From Alphaproteobacteria bacterium (GTDB taxonomy: Bacteria > Pseudomonadota > Alphaproteobacteria > Puniceispirillales > Puniceispirillaceae): a stretch of DNA of 5,228 nt. The stretch lies in contig WTHV01000113.1 of NCBI GenBank assembly GCA_011525265.1, forward strand, positions 1 through 5,228, in the 5' to 3' direction. A model generated the notes under the pieces. It ran no database searches. It was not told the origin of the DNA and saw only the letters and a program-made list of their open reading frames with translations. The translations under genes and the position numbers were made by a program. Of the stretch, positions 1 to 5,228 are shown piece after piece. Within the stretch, counting starts at the first letter, position 1. Every line of letters begins with the position of its first letter.

Positions 1-300
1 AAGAGACAGTGTGAAGATCATCTGATTACCTTGTTTTGCAAGCTCACGGATAACACGCGCTGCATCAGGGCCTTCTGGTACATTCTCAACATACGTTGTT
101 TCAACCTTGTCACCAAAGCGTGCTTCAACAGCTTGGCGGCCCATTTCATGGGCATAGGTCCAGCCATGGTCACCTGGGTTTGTCAGATAGACAAAGCCGA
201 CTTTCATCGCGTCAGCTGAAGCACTGGCAGATACGCCAACAGCTGCAGTCGCTGCGATAAGGCTTGTGGCAAGCCATTTACCTAATTTGATTGCTTTCAT
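1..300 (-). CDS. BMP/PnrA-family ABC transporter substrate-binding protein (N-terminal 100 residues, cut by window edge)
   Basis: Periplasmic binding protein that captures the substrate for the importer encoded just upstream. Translating the minus strand gives a classic Sec signal peptide: basic start MKAIKLGKW, a hydrophobic Ala-rich stretch (about residues 10-25), and a likely cleavage after ASA at residue 29. The mature protein then opens with MKVGFVYLTNPGDHGWTYAH, the hallmark first strand and ligand-contact loop of the BMP family. There is no lipobox cysteine, so it should be a soluble periplasmic protein, unlike the lipoproteins of Gram-positive bacteria and spirochaetes. A strong Shine-Dalgarno (AGAGGAGAG, complement of 306-314) sits five bases before the ATG. 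It lies 25 bases after the last permease gene, so it is the fourth gene of the operon. Family members bind purine nucleosides or related ligands; the substrate here is inferred. The C-terminal two thirds lie outside the window. Confidence 0.93.
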   Translation of the reverse strand, partial: MKAIKLGKWLATSLIAATAAVGVSASASADAMKVGFVYLTNPGDHGWTYAHEMGRQAVEARFGDKVETTYVENVPEGPDAARVIRELAKQGNQMIFTLSL

Positions 301-325
301 AAAAACTCTCCTCTTTTGAATGAAA

Positions 326-1234
326 CTAGCGAGTGGGATAAAAAATACGTCCAAGATGTGCTGGGGCTTTATGCAAAACACCGCCAGAGCGTGAAATGCT
401 AACCAGAACAATAATAGTCGCAAGATACGGTAACATTGATAAAAATTGTGGCTGAATCGTCCAACCACGCGCTTGGCCTGCAAGCTGCATGATGGTGATG
501 CCACCAAATAAGATAGCCCCCACAACAACACGCCATGGCTGCCATGAGGCAAAGACAACAAGCGCAAGCGCAATCCAGCCGCGCCCTGCCGTCATGCCCT
601 CAGCCCAATGCGGGGTCAGTACCAATGGCAAATAGGCCCCAGCAAGACCTGCCATCAGGCCACCAAACAACACAGCATACCAGCGTACAGCAAGGACATT
701 ATAGCCTAGCGCGTGCGCTGAATCATGATTGGCACCTGTTGCACGCAAGACAAGCCCCCATCTGGTGCGCTTTAAAAAATACGCCACAAAAGCAACAAGT
801 AAGATTGAGATATAAGCCAGCGCATCAAGCTGAAAGGCCACCCCAATAAGTGGCAAATCAGACAGCAAGGGAATAGATAGAGATGGCAAGCCGTCAATCG
901 CTTTGCCAACTAGGGGGGCACCGATAAGACCTGAAAAGCCTGTCCCAAAAATCGTCAAAGCAAGACCAGTTGCAACCTGATTTGTCGCAAGCCCAAGAGC
1001 AAATAAGCCAAAAATAGCTGCTGTCATCATACCACCAAAGGCGCCAGCTATCATGCCGACTATGGGGCTGCCAGATAAAATGGCCGCGCCAAAAGCACTC
1101 ACCGCGCCCATGAGCATCATGCCCTCAACCCCCAAATTTAACACACCGCTCCTCTCTGCCACAAGCTCGCCTGTTGCGGCTAGTACCAGCGGTACTGATG
1201 TTAATAGGATGGTTAGCAATAGCTCTTCATACAT
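326..1234 (-). CDS. ABC transporter permease, BMP/nucleoside type, second (shorter) permease
   Basis: Inner-membrane permease of 302 residues, of the BPD_transp_2 superfamily (COG1079-like, NupQ/YufQ type). It should pair with the longer permease encoded upstream to form the translocation channel. The protein is almost entirely hydrophobic, with roughly eight or more predicted membrane spans. It carries the family motif NLGVEGMM at residues 33-40, which follows a first helix and the ERSGVLN segment typical of these subunits. Length is normal for the family. The start is supported by AGGA (complement of 1243-1246) eight bases before the ATG. It is the third gene of the operon, separated from the previous permease by an unusually long 98-base gap and from the binding-protein gene by 25 bases. 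Sugar-type permeases such as RbsC are distant relatives, but pairing with a BMP binding protein argues for a purine-type substrate. Confidence 0.93.
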   Translation of the reverse strand: MYEELLLTILLTSVPLVLAATGELVAERSGVLNLGVEGMMLMGAVSAFGAAILSGSPIVGMIAGAFGGMMTAAIFGLFALGLATNQVATGLALTIFGTGFSGLIGAPLVGKAIDGLPSLSIPLLSDLPLIGVAFQLDALAYISILLVAFVAYFLKRTRWGLVLRATGANHDSAHALGYNVLAVRWYAVLFGGLMAGLAGAYLPLVLTPHWAEGMTAGRGWIALALVVFASWQPWRVVVGAILFGGITIMQLAGQARGWTIQPQFLSMLPYLATIIVLVSISRSGGVLHKAPAHLGRIFYPTR

Positions 1235-1332
1235 GACTCAAGTCCTATAACATTTTCGTCTTTCTAAAAACTCAATTCTGCATCGTGCCATATTTTTATG
1301 CAGCTTTTTAAAAAACAATGGCTTTGTGCCTC
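1235..1332 (-). other. 98-base intercistronic gap between the two permease genes, with a weak stem-loop
   Basis: The other junctions in this operon are a 4-base overlap and a 25-base gap, so this spacing stands out. The gap is AT-rich. It holds a perfect 6-base inverted repeat, CTGCAT/ATGCAG (1278-1283 and 1298-1303, loop of 14 bases), and next to it a T5A5 palindrome (1305-1314). On the minus strand the stem is followed, after a few bases, by GTTTTT, which makes a poor terminator. It could be an RNA processing or stability element, or nothing. The Shine-Dalgarno of the following permease (complement of 1243-1246) is at its end. No small ORF is convincing here. Confidence 0.35.
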
Positions 1333-2409
1333 TTAGGATTTACGACCAACAGAAATTTTGAAATTTGTCCATGTCTCACCTGCGAGCAACATAAACAGCA
1401 ACAAGCCTTTAAATAATCCTGTTACGACCTTTGGCACGCCAAGCGAGATTTGCGCCGCATCACCGCCTAGCTCTGCCAATGCCACGACCAAGCCTGCTAG
1501 AATAACAGCCATCGGGTTAAGACGAGCCAAAAAGGCAACGATAATCGCCGTAAATCCAAAACCAAAAGAGATATTTGGCTGTAATTGGCCGATATTGGCA
1601 GAGACTTCAACCGCGCCAGCAAGCCCCGCAAGCGCCCCTGATACCATCATCACCCCAATCGTCACCTTGCTTGGTGAGAAGCCTGCAAATTTGGCAGCAC
1701 GCGGCGCTTCGCCAAACAGACGCACTTGATAACCTGCCAAAGTACGGCGCATGATAATGCCTGCTATCACAGCGATTAATAACGCCAATGGCACGCCCCA
1801 ATGAAGCTGTCCAATTCGACCGACAACTGGCAATATCATCGGTGGAATAAGCGCGGCATCTGCATAAAGCGGTGTCAGCGGAAAGCCAAAAGACATCGGA
1901 TCACGCCATGGCCCGCGCACAAGCCAGTCAATCAAAAGACTTGCCACATAGGTCAGCATCAAAGAGACCAGAATCTCATTTGTGGAAAACCGTACACGCA
2001 AAAAGGCAGGTATCAACGCCCATAAAGCACCAGCCGCCATCGCCGCTAGCGCCATTAAAATCAAAATAGAATAGCTTGTTGCATCAGGAAAAGACAAGGC
2101 AACCCAGCCAGCCCCAAGCGCCCCAAGCACAAGCTGGCCTTCTGCGCCAATATTCCAAATATTCGCGCGATAACAAAAGACCAGACCTGTGCCAATGATG
2201 ATCAAAGGACAGGCTTTCACAAACAAATCAGCAATTTGATCTGCCCGCGATAAGGGCGACAAGAAAAATACCGACAAGGCTTTGGGCGCATCATAGCCAA
2301 GCACCGCAAAAATCACGCCGCCCAATAAAATAGTCACACCAATGGCCAATAATGGGGTCGCATAGCGCAGCCATTGTGGCACAGAGGTTCGTTTTTCAAG
2401 CGTAATCAT
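1333..2409 (-). CDS. ABC transporter permease, BMP/nucleoside type, first (longer) permease
   Basis: Inner-membrane permease of 358 residues, of the COG4603-like (NupP/YufP) branch of the BPD_transp_2 superfamily. The N-terminus has a short cytoplasmic lead and a strong helix (about residues 17-38). The segment before the motif NIGAEGQ (residues 86-92), and the motif itself, are diagnostic of this subunit. Multiple hydrophobic helices follow up to a C-terminal helix ending near residue 345. Length fits the family, which is longer than its partner permease. The ATG overlaps the ATPase stop codon in an ATGA arrangement (2406-2409), which suggests translational coupling. An AAGGAG Shine-Dalgarno (complement of 2417-2422) lies seven bases upstream. 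It is the second gene of the operon. Role and complex membership are secure from context; the exact substrate is not. Confidence 0.94.
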   Translation of the reverse strand: MITLEKRTSVPQWLRYATPLLAIGVTILLGGVIFAVLGYDAPKALSVFFLSPLSRADQIADLFVKACPLIIIGTGLVFCYRANIWNIGAEGQLVLGALGAGWVALSFPDATSYSILILMALAAMAAGALWALIPAFLRVRFSTNEILVSLMLTYVASLLIDWLVRGPWRDPMSFGFPLTPLYADAALIPPMILPVVGRIGQLHWGVPLALLIAVIAGIIMRRTLAGYQVRLFGEAPRAAKFAGFSPSKVTIGVMMVSGALAGLAGAVEVSANIGQLQPNISFGFGFTAIIVAFLARLNPMAVILAGLVVALAELGGDAAQISLGVPKVVTGLFKGLLLFMLLAGETWTNFKISVGRKS

Positions 2410-3926
2410 GCGCGCTCTCCTTGTGCACCACCCATCAGTAATCCGACTTTTTCAGGCGTCATCTCTTCAAGCTCATATGTGGCGGAGAGATGGCCATCAT
2501 GAAGCACAGCTATATGGCTTGAGATGGCAAAAATTTCTTCTAAATCTTGAGATATCATAAAGATAGCAGAACCTTGTTGTGCCAGCGATAAGAGTGCAGA
2601 ACGGATAAGCTGTGCCGCGCCAATATCAACCCCCCAAGTCGGCTGGCTAACAATCAAGACCTTTGGGGCGCGTGCAATTTCGCGACCAACCACAAATTTC
2701 TGCAAATTGCCTCCAGATAGAGATGAAGCAAGCGGGTTCGCCTCTGGCGTGCGCACATCATAATCAGCAATAATCTGGCGTGTTTTATCTGCCAAAACAT
2801 CATCTGCAATCAGGCCTTTTTTGGTCATCTCAGGCGCAGAATGTGATGTCATCAGGCTATTTTCAGTGAGACGCATAGAAGGGACAGCTGCATGACCATT
2901 GCGATCTTCTGGTATAAAGCCAACCCCTTTTCGACGACGCTCTTCGGGCGAAAGGGTGCGCAAATCATCTGTCCCAATAGATAAATGCGCAATCAGGGAG
3001 GGGTCACGCCACTCACCTGTAAGGGCGCCCATTAATTCATCTTGTCCATTACCAGAAATGCCGGCAATACCAAGAATCTGCCCTTCATATAAGGAAAATG
3101 AAATATCAGATAGCGTGATATCAAACGGACCATCAGCTGGGCGAGACAAGCCTTTAGCTTCGAATAGAGATTTTGTGCCTATCGCCCCTGCCTTACGTGT
3201 AATGGCAGAAATGGATGTGCCAACCATCATTTCAGCAATCTGATGTTTGGAATGTGTTTCGCTATCTAGCGTATCAATTTTCTTGCCACCGCGTAAAATT
3301 GTTGCCTGCTTGCACAAGGCTTTAATCTCATCAAGCTTGTGTGAGATAAATAAAATAGCACAACCTTCATCAGCAAGCTGTCTTATCACGGTGAAAAGCT
3401 GCTCTGTTTCCTGCGGTGTTAAGACAGAGGTAGGCTCATCCATGATAAGCAATTTGGGGCTCTGCAAAAGACAGCGCAAAATCTCAACACGCTGCTGCTC
3501 ACCAACGGATAAATCTGCCACCAATTTATCAGCCGCAATCGGAATGCCATAGGCTTGCGAGAGGCTTTCGATGCGCCTTGAAAGGGCCTCAAGACTCTCA
3601 TTTTGATCCATTGCAAGCTGAATATTTTCAGCAACACTTAACGCTTCAAATTGCGAGAAATGTTGAAACACCATGCCGATTCCCATGGCTCTGGCAGCTT
3701 GGGGACCTGAGAGGGAGACTGGTTGACCTTGGAAATAAAACTGGCCGTCATCTGGCTGTAATACGCCATAGACCATCTTCACGAAAGTTGACTTACCAGC
3801 CCCATTTTCACCAAGCAGCGCATGGATTTCGCCAGGGTTAATCGCAAAATCAACCTTATCATTTGCTGTGAAATCGCCAAAGCGTTTGCTAATGGCTTTC
3901 GCTTCAAAAAGCGGTGTTACACTCAT
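2406..3926 (-). CDS. ABC transporter ATP-binding protein with two nucleotide-binding domains (BMP/nucleoside or sugar type)
   Basis: Cytoplasmic ATPase driving import through the two permeases, 506 residues from the chosen start. Domain 1 is complete: Walker A GENGAGKST (39-47), Q-loop Q88, signature LSVGEQQRV (139-147), Walker B LLIMDEP (159-165) and H-loop H196, followed by the MMVG linker (233-236). Domain 2 is degenerate as usual for this family: GISGNGQDE replaces Walker A (289-297), PEDR is at 339-342, the signature LSGGNLQK is intact (403-410), and the Walker B acidic pair is replaced by S427-Q428. The H-loop position is Q460. One active site is thus expected to hydrolyse ATP. An in-frame ATG at 3956 would add ten residues (MGWDNEACRD). 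I prefer 3926 because homologues begin close to the PLFEAKAISKRFG strand and because GAGG (complement of 3938-3941) lies 11 bases upstream, but neither start has a strong ribosome site. It is the first gene of the importer operon. Confidence 0.94.
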   Translation of the reverse strand: MSVTPLFEAKAISKRFGDFTANDKVDFAINPGEIHALLGENGAGKSTFVKMVYGVLQPDDGQFYFQGQPVSLSGPQAARAMGIGMVFQHFSQFEALSVAENIQLAMDQNESLEALSRRIESLSQAYGIPIAADKLVADLSVGEQQRVEILRCLLQSPKLLIMDEPTSVLTPQETEQLFTVIRQLADEGCAILFISHKLDEIKALCKQATILRGGKKIDTLDSETHSKHQIAEMMVGTSISAITRKAGAIGTKSLFEAKGLSRPADGPFDITLSDISFSLYEGQILGIAGISGNGQDELMGALTGEWRDPSLIAHLSIGTDDLRTLSPEERRRKGVGFIPEDRNGHAAVPSMRLTENSLMTSHSAPEMTKKGLIADDVLADKTRQIIADYDVRTPEANPLASSLSGGNLQKFVVGREIARAPKVLIVSQPTWGVDIGAAQLIRSALLSLAQQGSAIFMISQDLEEIFAISSHIAVLHDGHLSATYELEEMTPEKVGLLMGGAQGERA

Positions 3927-3978
3927 GTCCCTGCACGCCTCATTATCCCACCCCATATGCGGCTCATTATTGCGCCTG

Positions 3979-4007
3979 ATTATGTCGCTGTTTTACAGGG
4001 AAGTCTA
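3979..4007 (-). promoter_or_regulatory. Candidate sigma-70 promoter for the ABC importer operon
   Basis: On the minus strand a TAGACT element (complement of 4002-4007, four of six matches to TTGACA) and a CATAAT element (complement of 3979-3984, five of six matches to TATAAT) are separated by exactly 17 bases. Transcription would begin near 3972, leaving a leader of about 45 bases before the preferred ATPase start at 3926, and also just including the alternative start at 3956. The leader is too short for a typical purine riboswitch. This is a consensus match by eye in a gap where a promoter is expected. Confidence 0.35.
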
Positions 4008-4052
4008 TCAGATATGCAACAAATTGCGTGCACCCGAAGCTTTGCCAATTGG

Positions 4053-4442
4053 TTAGGCAATCGTGCCCAATAGCGCAACTGCCTCATCACATTTATCACA
4101 AGGGACAAATAGATGGTCATGATAGAAACCTGCCACAGGATTAACAGCTATACCTGATTGTGCCAATAATGTTGAGATATGCGCCATAAAGCCAACAGCT
4201 TCGAGAGAGGAATGAATAGTGAGTGTGATCATACGCGCCTCAAATTCATAAGCGATCTTATGGGCACGTGCTTGTTCTATTGGCAAGATAAGCGTCAAGC
4301 CTTCTGCCTCATGAAATTGCATCAAGGGCGATACATCTTGAGGACAGACACCATCTGGCATGGTGGCAAAAACATAGACTGTATCTGATACCACCAAATC
4401 AAGAGACGATAATAAAGTTTTTAAATCACGTTCACCAGACAT
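4053..4442 (-). CDS. Small ACT-domain protein (COG3602-like), function unknown
   Basis: Complete 129-residue soluble, probably cytoplasmic protein. The N-terminal half (about 1-65) resembles the DUF2241/ACT_3-type segment, with TVYVFATMPDG at 21-31 and FHEAEGLTLILP at 43-54. The C-terminal half (about 68-128) is an ACT-like fold with RMITLTIHSSLEAVGF (70-85) and the family hallmark GFYHDHLFVP (105-114). ACT domains commonly bind amino acids or other small ligands and regulate enzymes, but no ligand is established for this stand-alone family to my knowledge. No enzyme domain is attached. The start at 4442 is the only one that keeps the MSGE...DL opening seen in relatives; its ribosome site is a G-rich run (GGGGTGGGG) rather than a clean AGGAGG. 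It lies 126 bases upstream of the ATPase gene on the same strand with no terminator seen between them, so read-through is possible. A functional link with the importer is not shown. Confidence 0.88.
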   Translation of the reverse strand: MSGERDLKTLLSSLDLVVSDTVYVFATMPDGVCPQDVSPLMQFHEAEGLTLILPIEQARAHKIAYEFEARMITLTIHSSLEAVGFMAHISTLLAQSGIAVNPVAGFYHDHLFVPCDKCDEAVALLGTIA

Positions 4443-4546
4443 AGTAGCCCCACCCCATTTAAGATTTCACCATACCAGAACACCGACAAGCTCACTTAAA
4501 CTGCCATTTTTTTCATCTAAGCGATAGCTTTTAGTCAGCGTTACTG

Positions 4547-4552
4547 TATAAC
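4547..4552 (+). promoter_or_regulatory. Candidate -10 element (TATAAC) for the SulP gene
   Basis: TATAAC matches the sigma-70 -10 consensus at five of six bases and lies 45 bases before the GTG start. It sits in the centre of a small symmetric sequence, CTGT-ATA-ACAG (4544-4554). No good -35 hexamer is present at 16-18 bases upstream (the best candidates match only two of six), so an activator or another sigma factor could be involved if this element is real. The implied transcription start near 4559 falls within the neighbouring inverted repeat. Confidence 0.3.
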
Positions 4553-4555
4553 AGC

Positions 4556-4577
4556 GTCATATTTTCAAATATATGAC
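4556..4577. promoter_or_regulatory. Perfect inverted repeat GTCATAT-N8-ATATGAC, possible operator or leader hairpin
   Basis: Two 7-base arms (4556-4562 and 4571-4577) are exact reverse complements around an 8-base AT-rich centre. The centre-to-centre spacing of the arms (15 bases) is larger than one helical turn. The site overlaps the predicted SulP transcription start and ends 20 bases before the GTG codon, a position suited to repression by a dimeric regulator. In RNA the same bases could form a short hairpin just upstream of the ribosome site. No regulator gene is visible in the window, and the identity of any binding protein is unknown. Confidence 0.4.
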
Positions 4578-4597
4578 CGGCAAGAGAAAGTAATATT

Positions 4598-5228
4598 GTG
4601 AGTAGCTTTAACGATAAGATGAACCGCTATTTATTTGGCAATAGTGTAAGCAGTGCCGGCCAGCCTGCCTTGACATCTCGCCAAACAAGCATTGACCTTC
4701 TCTCTGGCTTTACCGTGTCTTTGGCCTTGGTACCAGAGGCAGTCGCTTTTGCCTTTGTGGCTGGCCTTGCCCCATTAGCTGGGCTTTATGCTGCCTTTAT
4801 TGTTGGCCTTATCACGGCTTTATTTGGGGGACGCCCTGGCATGATTTCAGGGGCAACTGGCGCTTTGGCGGTTGTGATGGTCTCTCTTGTTATCTCACAT
4901 GGGCCTGAATATCTGTTTGCTACTGTTGTTTTAATGGGGATTTTACAGATTATTGCAGGCATCTTGCGGTGGGGGAAATTTATCCGCATGGTTCCGCACC
5001 CTGTTATGCTTGGCTTTGTGAACGGTCTTGCGATCGTGATTGGGCTGGCGCAGTTGGAGCAGTTCAAGATTGCCAGTCCGGATGGCGGCACACGCTGGAT
5101 GGAAGGTCAGATGCTGTACACCACCATCGGCATGATTGCGCTGACCATGCTTGTCATCTGGCAGGCACCGCGTCTGACAAAACTTGTCCCGGCACCACTG
5201 GCGGCCATTGGCATCGTCACCGCCATTG
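4598..5228 (+). CDS. SulP-family anion transporter (BicA/sulfate-permease-like), N-terminal 210 residues, cut by window edge
   Basis: Inner-membrane transporter of the SLC26/SulP family, which moves sulfate, bicarbonate or other anions, often with sodium or protons. A 30-residue polar lead is followed by the family signature DLLSGFTVSLALVPEAVAFA (33-52), AGLYAAF (61-67), the GGRPGMISGATGA loop (77-89) and HPVMLGFVNG (134-143). About five membrane spans are covered; any C-terminal STAS domain would be outside. The frame is closed by TGA at 4574, so the start is GTG 4598 or ATG 4619. GTG is preferred because a purine-rich AGAGAAAG (4583-4590) lies seven bases before it, while nothing like a ribosome site precedes the ATG. 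It is divergent from the ACT-domain gene. Codon use shifts sharply near 5018 to G/C-ending codons (about 46% to about 71% by hand count) without breaking the frame. The substrate cannot be read from this part; PEAVAFAF-type proteins are often annotated as sulfate or bicarbonate carriers. Confidence 0.92.
   Translation, partial: MSSFNDKMNRYLFGNSVSSAGQPALTSRQTSIDLLSGFTVSLALVPEAVAFAFVAGLAPLAGLYAAFIVGLITALFGGRPGMISGATGALAVVMVSLVISHGPEYLFATVVLMGILQIIAGILRWGKFIRMVPHPVMLGFVNGLAIVIGLAQLEQFKIASPDGGTRWMEGQMLYTTIGMIALTMLVIWQAPRLTKLVPAPLAAIGIVTAI

Larger units (their letters stand above)
4443..4597. promoter_or_regulatory. Divergent intergenic region between the ACT-domain gene and the SulP gene
   Basis: A 155-base spacer from which the two flanking genes are transcribed outwards, so it should hold both promoters. 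On the plus side there is a TATAAC element followed by an inverted repeat, both listed separately. On the minus side I found no convincing -35/-10 pair for the ACT-domain gene; only isolated partial matches such as TATGGT and TTGTCG with wrong spacing. A T-run at 4507-4513 adds local AT richness. No small ORF or RNA gene is supported here. Confidence 0.6.

Noticed and set aside
535..849. Plus-strand open frame of 104 codons inside the shorter permease gene
   Set aside because: It is antisense to a well-supported membrane protein gene, has a low-complexity Gln/Ala-rich product and no family resemblance.
2406..2860. Degenerate second nucleotide-binding domain of the ATPase (missing Walker A lysine and catalytic acidic residues) as a possible sign of gene decay
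   Set aside because: This asymmetry, with an intact LSGGNLQK signature, is standard in ATPases of the BMP importer family.
3927..4052. Possible purine riboswitch in the leader of the importer operon
   Set aside because: The leader after the candidate promoter is only about 45 bases, and no three-way-junction pairing or conserved purine-aptamer loops are visible in the gap.
4042..4060. Small hairpin TTGCC-N9-GGCAA around the ACT-domain stop codon, with an inner CCAATTGG palindrome
   Set aside because: The stem has only five pairs and is not followed by a T-run on the minus strand, so it does not qualify as a terminator.
3822..4073. Plus-strand open frame of 83 codons running through the gap between the ATPase and ACT-domain genes, including a 39-codon stretch from the ATG at 3957
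   Set aside because: The first half is antisense to the ATPase gene, no ribosome site precedes either ATG, the end overlaps the ACT-domain gene, and the product resembles no family I know. It is best taken as chance.
4786..5091. Minus-strand open frame of 101 codons inside the SulP gene
   Set aside because: It is the antisense shadow of the conserved SulP membrane region; the plus-strand product carries all the family motifs.

Overview
The window looks like an ordinary stretch of a bacterial chromosome with moderate GC. Protein style suggests an alphaproteobacterium: a BMP-type importer with a non-lipoprotein binding protein, a COG3602-like ACT protein and a BicA-like SulP transporter. A marine SAR116-like lineage is possible, but that is a guess from composition and protein flavour. 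No RNA gene, mobile element, CRISPR array or phage gene was seen. Every stretch longer than 300 bases is accounted for by a gene.

Layout: positions 1-3926 hold one minus-strand operon for a BMP/PnrA-family ABC importer. In transcription order it runs: a double-domain ATPase (2406-3926), a 358-residue permease (1333-2409) that overlaps the ATPase by 4 bases, a 302-residue permease (326-1234) after a 98-base gap, and the start of the periplasmic binding protein (1-300), cut by the window edge. These are all the parts of a complete importer. Characterised relatives carry purine nucleosides or related compounds, so that is the best guess for the substrate. Upstream on the same strand is a small ACT-domain protein of unknown function (4053-4442). 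A 126-base gap with a plausible promoter lies between it and the ATPase gene.

From 4598 to the right edge a divergent plus-strand gene encodes the N-terminal part of a SulP-family anion transporter. The 155-base divergent spacer (4443-4597) holds the most distinctive regulatory-looking DNA here: a perfect 7-bp inverted repeat just downstream of a TATAAC element and shortly before the SulP GTG start.

The main oddity is inside the SulP gene. Codon use changes abruptly near 5018, from about 46% to about 71% G/C at third positions by hand count, while the protein stays in frame and family-like. This may be a recombination junction or an assembly chimera. I did not find a convincing undescribed system.
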